In this document: positions 1 to 11,219 of the stretch, in pieces
How the letters are laid out: every line of letters begins with the position of its first letter
Position numbering within the stretch: the first letter of the stretch is position 1
DNA from: Oscheius onirici
Taxonomy: Eukaryota > Nematoda > Chromadorea > Rhabditida > Rhabditidae
Length of the DNA stretch: 64,000 nt
NCBI GenBank assembly: GCA_932521025.1
Contig: OW051471.1
Location: forward strand, 3,844,001-3,908,000
Direction: 5' to 3'
Made by a program: the position numbers and the translations under genes
The notes under the pieces: generated by a model
Told to the model about the DNA's origin: nothing
Databases searched by the model: none
What the model saw: the letters and a program-made list of their open reading frames with translations, nothing else

Positions 1-65
1 TCAATGTCTTCTACAGCACGAGGTGCTGGCATACGGAGCTCCGCCTCCTTCTTCTTGGGTGGCAT
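1..65 (-). CDS. N-terminal fragment of an unidentified protein
   Basis: A leftward ATG at 63-65 opens a frame that runs off the left edge after 21 codons. The start reads MPPKKKEAELRMPAP, a short lysine-rich opening. A possible donor (GTAGAAG) lies close to the edge, so the last codons could be intron. Many unrelated eukaryotic proteins start with MPPKK, so no function can be given. The frame is short and could be chance; the support is only the clean start and charged composition. Confidence 0.35.
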   Translation of the reverse strand, partial: MPPKKKEAELRMPAPRAVEDI

Positions 66-1144
66 ATCTGAATGAAAAAGTCAAGAAGAAACTGCTGATG
101 ACGAAATTGAACAGAGATGGCAAATCGGGCGAGGGAGGGGGGTTCCCGGCAACCGTAGACCCGATTTGACATCCCTGAACTGAAGAAGGAAAGTTACTGT
201 GAGAAACATGGGAAGGAAAGAACAAATATTAGAAACGTGATAAAAATCGTTTGATATAGCCGCAGAATACATCCATTTTCCGTTCTACCTTCTGTCTGTA
301 GCCTCGGTTTGGTAAAAGTGAATTGCGTCCACTACCACTTGGCCAGGGGAGTAAATTGAAACATTGCTGCGTGTCTAGCCCCGTCGCCAATCTTGTAATT
401 CTTATTGGTGAAAAATTTAAAATAAATAAAGTGGCGCTAAATAAAATTGATTAAACATGGTTTGGAAAAGGTTGGGAGAGCGCTCGCGCTCGTAATTGAG
501 AAAACCGAACCATAGTGCACAAAGTTTTTAATGTCTTCCACGGCGTATTACCGCCATAGAAAAAATGTACATTCCTACTTTCGCGCCATTTCGTAAGGCG
601 CGTGGCGGGAATTCAAAATTTGACTATCGCCTTTCGGGAATTTCAGACCAATTTCATCCTAATTTTTAACTATCTGCTTTTCACTGGCTCTTCACCCTCA
701 GAGAAGCTTGTAGCATCGTCTTGCACATCAATTACAAAAAATATCAAAAGATCTGCCCGATTTACCTGTGAGAACGGCGAAATCCATCAAAATACCCCCG
801 AAGTTCTGCCTATATCTTCATAGGCAGGTATGGGCAAGCTTGCCTATATAGGCAAATGATTCATCGCAAATTTTTAAAATGGGCTTTCGAAAATTTCGAA
901 AAATGTAGAGTATTGAAAACCTGCTGTTTCATTGTTATTTTACTGTTATTATGCAAAAAAACTGTTTCAATCATTTTTGTGTTTTCTGTCTTGGAGAAAA
1001 GACTGATATTCAATACTTCACATGGAATCGACTTCGTCCTCTGCTTCTAGTTCTCCGTCCTTTGCCCTCTGCTTCTAGTTCTCTTTCCTCTGCCCTCTAC
1101 TTCTAGTTCTTCGTCCATTTCTGCTTCTCTAAAAGGTATCTCTG
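66..1144. other. No gene seen; A+T-rich intergenic DNA
   Basis: Short frames on both strands lack splice sites or recognisable protein composition. A CG-alternating motif (gcgctcgcgctcg) near 480-492 resembles the one at 18.0-18.6 kb, suggesting a repeat remnant. Around 1040-1110 a pyrimidine-rich phrase (tgcttctagttct) recurs several times. Confidence 0.6.
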
Positions 1145-1588
1145 TATGCTCTCCGGAAAAAAAACCTACAGGGTATGCTTGTATTTCTTTTTGGTTTTTG
1201 GTTTTGTTCTTTTGGTTCTTCTTCTGCTAGAGAGTTGTAGAGTTCTGGAAGAACACCGATAAACACCTGTGAGAACAGTAATAAAGAGACCATGTGTCTT
1301 AGCCCGTCTACCACTCTGACCCCAGTCTCTTTGTCTATCTGTATGTACCCTCATATTTCATCGGATCTCGATAAAAATCAACCGGGATAAAAATCAACCA
1401 AAGAGACTGGGGTCAGAGTGGTAGACGGGCTAAGACACCTGGTCTCTTTATTACTGTTCTCACAGGTGTTTATCGGTGTTCTTCCAGAACTCTACAACTC
1501 TCTAGCAGAAGAAGAACCAAAAGAACAAAACCAAAAACCAAAAAGAAATACAAGCATACCCTGTAGGTTTTTTTTCCGGAGAGCATAC
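1145..1588. repeat. Foldback repeat, ~188 bp arms
   Basis: Bases 1145-1333 reappear as a nearly perfect reverse complement at 1400-1588, separated by about 66 bp. The outer ends read tatgctctccgg and ccggagagcata. Predicted frames in the two arms are mirror copies, which shows the palindrome and argues against real coding. This fits a MITE or foldback transposon; no target-site duplication was identified with confidence. Confidence 0.85.
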
Positions 1589-2224
1589 ATATTTTGGACG
1601 GTTTACGTGTGATACACGTTTCAAACACTAATTTTGGCTAATTATGAAACAATGTTCATTTTCCTCTTTGACAGCTTCTCTACAATGTTCAATAATGCAA
1701 AATTGGGGAGAAAAATGCCGAAAAATAGCAGATTTGATAGCTTGCAGCAACCTACGAAGATCTGATTTTTTTGAATAAAGCGTCGTTTGAATGCGCGCCA
1801 GAGACGGGTACTGTACTTAAGAAACTGGGCGCCATTTCGCCTCACTCAAACAGGGTGTATAGGTCTCGCCAAAATGACCTTCAAAATTTAGTTCCGGCTT
1901 GGTCTCGAGGGTACTTGGCGCGCAAATTATTTTTGGCGGCATTTCAAATTTTTGACGTTTTTCTTGTTTCTTTCTTAGGCTTAGGCTCAATCGTGGAAAT
2001 GCCCTCTATGATTTTGTGAAAAAAGAATTCCAGAATAATCAAAAATAGAAAAAAAACGCTCTAAGAATGTCTCGATGCGGTCGTTTGCGAATACGCCTAG
2101 GAATAGTACTCCTACTTGTGATTTATCAATCCTGAAGGTGAAATCACTTGCTTTGACGAAGATAGCCTAAGCGAGACCTATAAAGGACTAATTATTCTCA
2201 GTAGCTACTTTACAGACTATAAAG

Positions 2225-2424
2225 TCTGTTCAAAAAAAAAGAACGCAACAGTAACCCATAAATATTTCGCTTCGAGAACCACAAATCCCTGAAGCGCGCC
2301 AATTTACCGTTGAGAAAATCAAGAAAACGGTTTGAATTGTTGCAGTTTACCCTGAAAATCAGGGGTTTTTGGTTCTCGAAGCGGAATATTTATGGGTTAC
2401 TGTTGCGTTCTTTTTTTGAACAGA
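2225..2424. repeat. Inverted repeat, ~55 bp arms
   Basis: The left arm (2225-2281) and right arm (about 2370-2424) are reverse complements; the shared core is aacagtaacccataaat. It abuts the foldback at 2430-2815, so the two are probably nested or neighbouring insertions. Confidence 0.75.
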
Positions 2425-2429
2425 GTTTA

Positions 2430-2815
2430 CCAGGCTTGTTGCGCTGCGCTGCGGTCTGGGCTGCGGCCAGGTTGGACTTTGCGGCGGGCTAAAAAAATTC
2501 ATTTCGCATTTTTTTCTGATTTTTTTTTGTTTCCAAATACGTCCCCCGATTAGATTTAGTTTTGCCAACAGAAAAATTGGAAGAAAATCGAAAACTGACA
2601 ATGAAAATAAAAGATAACTGCTGTTTTTTTTTACAAAAAAAAAAACGCATTTTTTTCTATTTTTGTCGTCAGTTTTCGATTTTCTTCTAATTTTTCTAAT
2701 CGGGGGACGTATTTGGAAACAAAAAAATCAGAAAAAAATGCGAAATGAATTTTTTTAGCCCGCCGTAATGTCCAACCTGGCCGCAGCCCAGACCGCAGCG
2801 CAGCGCCACAAGCCT
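2430..2815. repeat. Foldback repeat with GC-rich ends
   Basis: The arm at 2430-2552 (aggcttgttgcgctgcgctg inward to tttccaaatacgtccccc) is repeated in reverse complement at 2696-2815. A single arm also occurs at 10279-10388, so this is a dispersed family. The spacer is A+T-rich with no coding potential. Confidence 0.85.
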
Positions 2816-2939
2816 GATCGAAACTGTCGATGCAGGCGGACTTATCATTTTCCTGATGAAATCTGTGTCGTCTCTTCGCCAACTCTATACAATCTCTGTG
2901 GATGTTCACAATCGCTATAAGACCGAATCACACACGGAA

Positions 2940-3012
2940 ATTGTGCCTCGATTCAACGTTTAGTGCGCCGCGCACGCGACCCGGGTTCGATCCCCGCCGG
3001 GGACTACTTTTT
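2940..3012 (+). repeat. tRNA-like SINE tail
   Basis: A pol III B-box-like sequence (gggttcgatcc) is followed by ccgccggggacta and a run of nine or more T. No matching 5' acceptor arm is found about 70 bases upstream, so this is not an intact tRNA. It resembles the tRNA-derived ends of the elements near 16.1, 42.5, 43.1 and 55.5 kb. Confidence 0.5.
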
Positions 3013-3234
3013 TTTTGCTTTGTATTTTTGAGTTCCAAATGATGATAGCAAGTGCGTGCATGTGAGTTTTTTCTTCTTTTTTATGTTTTGCACTTTTGGG
3101 ACTATTGCAAGCCGCAGGCGAGGTGTAAGTCAGAGGGACTGTCCCTTTAACTGTTATCTGTTTTGAAAAGGACGAAACTAAGTAACTTAGCTCCGGAGGG
3201 GCGTATCACAACTTGTATATAGAAAAAGTAAGGT

Positions 3235-3290
3235 TCAACAAATTCGACCGCAACTTTTCTTAGAAATTTTTTTTCTAAGAAAAGTTGTGG
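3235..3290. repeat. Small palindrome shared with the 13.6-15.7 kb element
   Basis: The perfect hairpin acttttcttagaaa / tttctaagaaaagt, preceded by aaattcgaccgca, also occurs at 13580-13612 and at 15595-15640, where it forms the outer ends of the 2.1 kb inverted-repeat element. This copy ends about 80 bp before the start codon of the SH2-like gene. Confidence 0.65.
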
Positions 3291-3368
3291 TGTGACTTTT
3301 CGGGCTGTTCTTCTTTGTTCTCGTATCTCTCCATTGTTTTGTTCTTTTCTCATTGTTTCTTTCCAGAA

Positions 3369-6300
3369 ATGATCCCCTTCCCCATTATAATCCTATGCGG
3401 ATCAGTTGTGACCGCTCTGGTCGTCGGAGTTTACATGACACTGACGTCGGAGCGACAAAAGAAGCACACGACCCAGCCATGTCACGTTTACGAGGTATTA
3501 TTTTGTCAAACTTGCTTTCAGTACCATTTTCAGATAGAAATGCCAGTTATTAGTGCCAGCAAATTCAGAACGCCCCAACTTGAAGCCGGTAATGTTCGTT
3601 TGTCATCTTTTCTAATATCTTTCACACTTCTAGACATTGTGTAAATCTCAAGAGTCCGTATACTATTCCTTGCCAAATTCGGCAGCTCCTTCTCCCGAAC
3701 AGCTTGCCGCCATTCGCTCATCATGTTCAACATACGTCCATTTTTCATCACCAATTACGCCGATTTACGAAAACTGCAATTATATTGAGTACTTTGGGCC
3801 GGAAGCCCGTGTTGACTAACACTTTGACACATTGTCTTCTTCAGTTTTACCCAATTTTGTCTCTGTAAATTTAACAAAGTAATCGCTTCCTTTGTAAATA
3901 ATGGACATCAGAGCTACAGGGCGATAGTTTTTCGTTATCAGAGGGCTTCCCTTCTTGAACAGCAGTCGGATGGTCGAGTCGACTAAACTCTGGCGTCTCC
4001 TCATCGTCAAGAATCTTATTGAACAAAGTAGTTATGGGGGACAGCTAGCGTAGACCTTGCTGCCTTCAGCATGTCATTCGTGACTCTGTCTGATCCGGGA
4101 CTCTTTCCAAACTTCAGCTTGTTGATGGCCTTTGTGACTTCTTCGGGCATAATTGGCGGAACCTCGTCCTCGATATCCATCCGTGGTAGTAGTCGAGGAT
4201 TTCTAGCCAGGTACAGATCGTTGTAGAATTGCCGAATGATCTGTCGAACAAGGTAGTCAGTTCCGGAGAGACAAAGTACAGATACAGAGTCGATAGTCTA
4301 GAGTCGAAGCGCTCCTCAGCGATTCTACCAAGGCCAGAATCTACTGTGGAAAGAAGAGGATTCCAATCCCAGAACTGCGACACAGCGGGATTGTCAAGTC
4401 AACACTCATGGCTCCGCCAGCGATGCTCGTCTCTACAGTGATTCCACCAAGTCAAGCAGCCGTCTACCCGAACAAGAAGACAACTTCAATCAAGAAGATG
4501 TCTTCACGACTCGGTCAGGACGTCACCTGCTGGATGAGAAGAAACTGGGCAGTGGTCGAGACCTGAGAGCGGCGAAGGATTCGAAGAAACTACTGTTTCT
4601 ACATGATACCCCTCGATTCCGTCAAAATAAACTTAAACTTATACCAAACATGTTAGATAACACAACTTTGTTCATGTTTTTGCCAAGAGCCACCGCCTCT
4701 TGTACTCGTCGACAGTGCTTTGTTCGTAGGTCTTCCTTGATCGACTCCCTGAGAGTTTTGTACACAACAGTAAACTCAACCCTGTTCCTGCGAGTATTGG
4801 GATGTGTTTGGAGCTGCTGCCTTTTCTTCGTCTTTTGTTCGGGTAGATTGAAAATCCACTTTTGGCAACGGAACTGAGGCTACTTCTGCAGCAAAAGTCA
4901 GAGATTCGTGTAGTGCTTCGTATTGTGTGAGATCTCGGTTGACGGACAGTTGCTCCATGGCGAAAGAAAAGAGCCGTTTGTTTAATGTTGACCTTGTGTT
5001 TGACTTTGTATGTCTCTTGTCTCCACCGAATTGCAGCTGACTCATCACTAGCCGATGATCCGAAGTGTACGGAAAAGTCGCTACAATCCCAACGTCTTTG
5101 AAGATTTTCTTGTCTTTGCACAGGAAGAAGTCGATGCAGTTCTTAGTTTCCATGTTAGGTGACAACCAGGTCCATTTCCTGTTGAGACGTTTGTGGAACC
5201 AGGTGTTCAAGCAGAACAGCTCATTTTCGTGGCAAAAGTCGGAGAGCATCTGTCCTCGTTCATTTCGGTCTCCTAGTTCATGTTCTCTAATAAAGGTCTC
5301 TCCGTCTTCTCTCGAACCAACTTTCGCGTTCATGTTCCCCAACACGACCTTGCATATTTTCTTACGGCTCACACGATTACAAACAGGAGACTTCATGGCT
5401 CGGACGACGTTATCCAGACATTCTTCGTATTCCTCGTCAGCATATGTGGAAGTAGGTGCGTAGAGGCAAACAAGACGAAGGTAGAACTTCTGGTGCTGAA
5501 TATCCAAGTAGCTTACTCTGTCTGTTCTCGGATGGAACGAGACGTGAGGAGTCCACTTTGGATGAATCAGAAAGCCTGTCTTTCCATGTAGTGGAAGTTG
5601 ATGGCCAGACTGTTGCAATTCGAGAGATTCTGTTCCATTCCTGTTAACTTCTGTCAGGCCGCAAACATCGTACTCAATTCCATTGAAGGCTGATTCAAGC
5701 TCTGCCAGACGTGCATCAGAACGGAGAGAGCGACAATTGAGGTTGCCCAGTCGGAACGACAGCATAAGTAGGCAATACGTCGAAGGGTTGCCAAAGGTAC
5801 GGACGACGGAAGAGTCTGCCGCCTAGCCTCCTGTAGAGCTACTGGGGGAGGAAATTGAATTGCAACCACCCAGAAGCGAGACGCAGCAGAAACTCTCAAA
5901 ACTTGTCATCTGTATTTCAAGAAGGCTTTTGACATGGTGGAGCATTCAGCGGTTTGGGAGTCTCTGTACACACAAGGAGTACCAGCCAAGATCTTACGCC
6001 TCCTGAACAACGTCTACACTCACGCTCAAGTAAGGGTTGGTGCAACTGTTGGATTTGTTGAGTTGAATGTACAAAGATGTGTCAGGCAGGGAGACCCGAT
6101 TTCTCCAGCACTCTTTTCCGCGACATTGGAGACGGTTTTTCGAAATCTCGATTGGGACGAAAAAGGTGTAAACATTCAAGGACAATGGCTGTCAAATCTT
6201 CGTTTTGCTGATGATGTGGTCTTAATCTCGACTTCTGCTGTTGCAGCTGAACAAATGCTCCGAGAGCTCTCCCTCGCCAGCAGAGAAATAGGTCTGGAAT

Positions 6301-7839
6301 TAAATATGGAGAAGACTTTTGCGATGTGCAACAGACGCTCGACTGCAATCAGAGTAGGAGGAGTTCGAATTGAGTACAAGAACGAAGCAATATACCTGGG
6401 CCAACGGATATTGTTCGACAGAAATTCAGCTCTAGAGGTGTCAAGGAGGATAAGATACGCATGGGCGTGTTTCAATAAGTTTCATCAGCTTTTGACAAAC
6501 AAAAACTTCTCCATTGAACACAAGAGGAAGATATGGTGTCTCAGAGAAAGATGTTAAGAAGATTCCTTGGTGTCACATTGATGGATAGACGAACAAACGA
6601 ATGACTGAAGGAGAAGACGAAAGCTGTTGATATCAGAGAAAGATGGGTCAGAAGAAAGTGGCACGAAAATTTTGCACGAAAAATAGCTCACGATGACACA
6701 TGGACGAGACGAATGCTAGAATGGCGGTCTTGGAGAGCAGTCAGATCTGTAGGAAGACCAAAACCAAGAAGGAGTGATTGTCTCACAGCGGAATAGGACA
6801 GAATTGGATGAGAGCGGCGAAAGAAGACCCTGCTCAATGGAACATGCATAAAATGCGACAAGTGAACACGGTGACATCGTAATAAATTAAAAATTAATTA
6901 ATTAATTGCTTCCCATTTGTTTTTAAAACCTTTTCAACAAGACAATTAGCGAAAAGATATGGTAATCTAGAATTTATTCGATGCTGTAGTTACCAGACGT
7001 GCGGATGCCGGCCAATCCAACTCCCTACAACTCGATCTACGAAGTCATTCGCAGCTCGGCAGTTCCTACGGCGGATCTACCATCTATGGCAGGCTGTGTT
7101 AGTTTTTTGTTTCGCTTAGATTCTTTGGACCAAAGACTCGACTGAAATTAAAATTTTCCAGGATGAAGTCATTTGTTGCACCCACGGAAAGCACTGCGAT
7201 TTCGACGATCAAAGGAAGACGGATGAGGGCGTTGACAACAACAAATATGTGAATCTGGCGGATGTTGATGAAAGCGAGCGCGAAAATCTGATCGAGCACA
7301 TGAAGCAAGAACTCGAACTGTCGGATTTTTTCAATAGGAAGAAAAAAAAGTCTAAAGGAAAAATGGAGGAGCTCTTTCCGCGAAAGGACAAGCCACGAAG
7401 CAAGAAGAAGAGCAGAAAGAGTCAGAAGAAGGAGAAGAAAGAAGTGGCGGAGATGGAAAAAGGGCGAGTCGAAAAAGGACACATTTTCAAAGAAGCCTAT
7501 CTCGGAGCACGTAGCTTCTTGGAGGCTGAGAAACTGCTCAAAGAGAAAGATACGTCTCTCGGCCTCTATCATCGTCTGCCGACAGGCAGCGAGAAACTAG
7601 ACATTGACGAAGAATCGCGTCTCTTCATGGCCTACAGACTGAGTCGCGACCAGTACCGCCACTATGTGATTCGCTCTCGTTCCACTTCTGAAGATCAGTG
7701 CACCTACTTTGTCGATTACGGCGATCCGAGAGTCGTCGGCTACAGCGATCTGGACGATCTCATCTCGATATATACGGACAAGATGCGTCTCGTGGAGCAG
7801 GCGGGGCCCGTTCCCATGACTTCTGAGCGTCCTCAGTGA
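3369..7839 (+). CDS. Single-pass membrane protein with SH2-like C-terminal domain
   Basis: Five exons fit in phase: 3369-3494, 3534-3588, 3653-3808, 6997-7097 and 7162-7839 (371 residues). The start follows a TTTCCAG, as for trans-splicing. Residues ~3-24 (IPFPIIILCGSVVTALVVGV) form one hydrophobic span; the next ~115 residues are rich in tyrosines (SVYYSLP, IYENC, NSIYEV). A basic, lysine-rich stretch (KKKKSKGK, KKKSRKSQKK) leads into a domain with SH2-like order: YLGARSFLEAEKLL, a degenerate FLVR region (LGLYHRL), YRHYVIRSRS, and YFVDYGDP...YSDLDDLISIY. The FLVR arginine is displaced, so phosphotyrosine binding is uncertain. The 3.2 kb intron 3 contains a LINE. An alternative acceptor after cttctag (3633) would stop the protein at 3644. 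The function is inferred: a membrane-tethered tyrosine-signalling adaptor. Confidence 0.65.
3816..6890. mobile_element. RTE-type LINE with inverted 5' half, inside an intron
   Basis: On the minus strand from 5765 to 4776 is an exonuclease-endonuclease-phosphatase domain (NLNCRS, TEVNRNG, NERGQMLSDF, SDHRLVM); the usual GDFNAKVG motif reads GNMNAKVG. Further down on the minus strand (4010-3816) comes the reverse-transcriptase start (LLFKKGSPL...NYRPVALMS). The rest of the reverse transcriptase runs on the plus strand: KKAFDM at 5917, VRQGDPISP, and the catalytic FADDVV near 6207. A broken tail to about 6840 (WVRRKWHENF, GRPKPRRSD) matches RTE-style C-termini. A taattaattaatt tract near 6890-6905 marks the 3' end. 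Stops and frameshifts make it inactive. Confidence 0.85.
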
Positions 7840-7966
7840 TCTTGCTCGCGATGGAAAAAGAATACAATGAAGCTGTCGAATGGTGATCATTGGTGAAAAA
7901 GGTATTTACTGTAACATTAGTGAAAAAGGGAAGTAAAATATCAAGGGAATACAAGGGATTATGAGT

Positions 7967-10008
7967 TCATCTACCACCATTCGTCATCGGACTGTTGTTT
8001 AGTCTGTGGTTCGGGCAACTATAACTACAATGTCTTTGCAATTGAATGGAAAGACTCACTAATTGTTCGACGATCTTCGGCTGAGATTGTTGGGCAGCCT
8101 CTTTGTCCCAGTATTCGATTTCGAGCAGTTTGGCAACAGTCATGAAGTTGGGTTCGGTTATTTTTCTCAACTCCGGCTCGGAGCCCGCCACGAGTCCATG
8201 GAGACGTCTGCTTTGGCCGTTATTTCCCCAGCATGGGAATACAATTGCCTGAAGCGAAATTATTAGGAAAGAAACACAATAAAGACTGACGTTAAAAAGA
8301 CTGCCTTCTTCGATAGATGAAGGTTGATCCAGGATGTGAGCCAATTTAACGAAAACGTGGTCCTTGAGGAAGTCGCTGTAGAAGACGACTTCTTGAGCAG
8401 GATTCTGTTGCTGTTTGTCCGGAAGTACGCGAAGATTTTTGATGTAGTAGACCTGAGCCGGGAAAATGCCCATCGGAATAAGGATTTGAGGTGAAAGGGT
8501 GAGATGAACCAACTCTTTCAGCCGTAGGATAGTCGACAAAGCTGATGGTTTTAACTATCCAGTTCCGTCCGTTATCTATTGAAGTAGCATCGAACATCAC
8601 TATCTGCAAATTTTATATGTTTCTGAACTAGAACATAAATAACCTGGCAGGTAGGTTGCCACCTCGAATACTTATTTTTGAGGACTCGAGCACAGTTCGA
8701 CTGGCAGCGCATGAAACCAGTCTGATCATTCCTAAAACCCATTGTAAGGCAAGGAGGTCTGAAGAAGCACTTACCAGATGTACCATTTGCTCTCGCTGTC
8801 GGAACGAATTCCAGGTGCCATCAATCCGTAGCCTTTCATCTCGATATTGGAAGTATTCACGTATTTTGTCGATTTGAAAGTCGGTGGTGTAATTCCCTCG
8901 TACTCCCACAAAAAAAGAAGGTTTACGTGTCAAACAGAACTTTCTTACAGCCTTGTAGATGCTCGGACCGTAGACGAGGAAGTAGGCATAGGAACGACCC
9001 TCTCGCTTGGGATCTTCCGGGAGTATTATGCATCCGAGCCTTCGAGTAAAAATGAAAATCTGAAGAGGACTGATAAGAGCGTGAGGGGTAGACCGTACTG
9101 TTTTGCCATCATTGTTTGGCACGACGAATCCTTCGCACGGGTAAGGATAAGTTTCACGATTGAACTTATCCGGAATGCGGTACCACTTGTTCAGAAGGAC
9201 GTGGAGTTGTGTGTCGGTTAAATGGTCCATCATGGCTTCGATTTCGTGATCATCTAAATTGGAATTGTTTCATAAACTTGCAGAGCATACTTTTTTCCCA
9301 GAATTCTTCGACACGTGAAGGAGAAGGCTGCGGCGTTGGAGGGCTCACATGATTGGCAACAGTGGCCATTTGACGAAATTGATAAACAATCTGTTCGTGT
9401 TGCGGGTCATAATTGGCTACAGGATATCGATGAGCATAGTGGACTGAAGAAGGCGCAGGACAAATGGGTATTCTTCGAGACGGCTCGGCTGGTAGAAGTC
9501 GAATTGGCTGCATACTCTGAGATCTGGGTCGCCATTCGTCGTCTGTTTCTACGTCCTGGTACTGCTGTTGGACTGGAACTGAAACCGACGGAACGTTACG
9601 AAACGAAGGATTTTTGCCTTGATTTCGAGCCGATAGCTCCATAATAACTCTATCCTCGTCGTTTCCTGGCTCCAAGAAGCAGGCACAACGGCTATCGCCA
9701 GAGACAACACCTCGAAATCGGATAATACGATTCTAAAAACGTTGGGATGAAAAAAAACACGGAAAACTCACTCGGGTTCGTTTATGATATTCTGAATACA
9801 TATCAATTGCTACCTTATCATTTGTGACGTAAACCTTGCCATCTTCACCTCTGATATACACTGAAAACGAAAGTAATATGTAAAAAGGTACAAACTAACT
9901 AATTGTCGGTTCCGCTCGAGCAAAAACGACTTTACCAGGCTGCTCGCGCAGTATTGTAGGGTTTTCTATTTGATCAAATTCTTGTCGTCCCGGCGGCATG
10001 TGATTCAT
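7967..10008 (-). CDS. Unidentified 564-residue protein
   Basis: Nine exons join with consistent phases: 10008-9900, 9860-9772, 9732-9291, 9253-8949, 8902-8775, 8731-8644, 8603-8514, 8452-8291 and 8248-7967. The start (MNHMPPGRQE) lies 13 bases after a TTTTTGCAG. Order: a short N-terminal segment with VYVTNDKVAIDMYSEYH and IIRFRGVVSGDSRC; a proline/glutamine-rich linker (~residues 90-190); then a compact, aromatic- and cysteine-containing region (GFVVPNNDGKT, GCIILPEDPKREGRSYAYFLVYG, YGLMAPGIRSDSE, WYIWNDQTGFMRCQSNCARVL) and FPCWGNNGQSRRLHGLVAGSE near the end. No signal peptide or membrane span. I do not recognise the family; the beta-rich composition suggests a nuclear or scaffold fold, but that is a guess. 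Confidence 0.7.
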
Positions 10009-10278
10009 AGTATCCAATTTTCTGCAAAAATTGACTTGAGAGGAAAAACTATAAGGAACAAGAAGAGTAAATTGACATAAATTCCAATTTTTCAGCAATC
10101 TGCATTTACAAAAACTTCTTACAAACACATTCAGCGAACAACGGTTATTTTGCGCCAAGATTTTCAGCCCAATTTTTGAACATGCACAAATACTGTAACC
10201 GATTGATTCCTCTCGAAACCAACAGAAGTTTAGTCCCGCATACAGCTCGCTGTGCCTTTGAAACCTTTAAAAAAAAAG

Positions 10279-10388
10279 GCTTGTTGAAAACCTGCGCTGC
10301 GGCCAGGTTGGACTTTGCGGCGGGCTAAAAAAATTCATTTCGCATTTTTTTTCTGATTTTTTTTGTTTCCAAATACGTCCCCCGATTG
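10279..10388. repeat. Solo arm of the 2.4-2.8 kb foldback family
   Basis: This stretch repeats one arm of the 2430-2815 element (ctgcggccaggttggacttt through tttccaaatacgtccccc). No second arm is present nearby, so it is a solo or truncated copy. Confidence 0.75.
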
Positions 10389-11219
10389 CGCGCATGCGCT
10401 TCGCCAAAGCCGGCACTTTAAAGGACTGTGTCCTCCTTGTGGGTCCCGCCGCGATTTGAAAATCTCAACGGAATATCAAGAGCGGGAATTCAAATTTTGA
10501 ATTTTTGGCTTGAAAATGGGAAAATTTCGGTGTAACGTTTTCTCAGCACCCCGACTACATTTTTTTCTGTTCTTGGTTTCATTTTGACAACCGTGTTGAG
10601 TTCTACCAGAATGAGTTTTTTCAGGTTGATTGCATGCAAAATGGCTGCGCTATACAGTATTCTTTATTTTTGAGTAGGATTCGCTGTACACATTTTGGTG
10701 CCAAAACTCTAGAAACTAGAACTCTAGTAGAACTCGATACGGCTTTTCATCTGTCATAATGAGACCAAGAACAAAAAAAACTGTTGACGGGTGACTGAGA
10801 AAAGGATACAACGAAATTTCCAATTATCAAGCCGAAAATCGAAAAATCAAATTTTTTTCGGTTCGCGGGTGCCCCAGGGTCCCGCCACGAAAACCATTTG
10901 TCCAACGTTTCAAATGTACGGCGAGCTGCGCGCAGCGAAAACTTGCAACATTTTTTCCTGGAAAAGAAACTCCAAACTCTTTCTTCACTTTTTTCCACCA
11001 TTTTTTCTTTTCAGTTCTTCACCATTTTTTAGCCGCATTCAGCGGTTGATGAGGCTGAGCAAAACCTGCGTCTCCGCCATTCAGAAAATCTATAATGATG
11101 ATGACAGTTTATGTTAGCATAAAGTAATTGTACAAATTGGGAGTAAATGTTACAAACTATACAAGAACGCTACCCGTAGCGAAGGAAAAGACATGAAAAC
11201 TATTGTGAGATCACTGTGG
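10389..11219. other. No gene seen
   Basis: The stretch is A+T-rich with long T-runs. Frames at 10747-11001 (-) and 10791-11117 (+) overlap in antisense and show no domain, splice sites or codon character. It separates the unknown gene from the end of the CBM21 gene. Confidence 0.5.

Noticed and set aside
1129-1612. Two similar ~60-residue ORFs on opposite strands
   Set aside because: They are mirror images produced by the foldback arms, not conserved proteins.
2940-3012. Possible intact tRNA gene
   Set aside because: B-box and T-run are present, but no acceptor arm pairs with ccgggga upstream and no A box fits the spacing.
4776-5765. Host endonuclease/phosphatase gene
   Set aside because: It is the endonuclease domain of the LINE, adjacent to reverse-transcriptase fragments, with broken frames.
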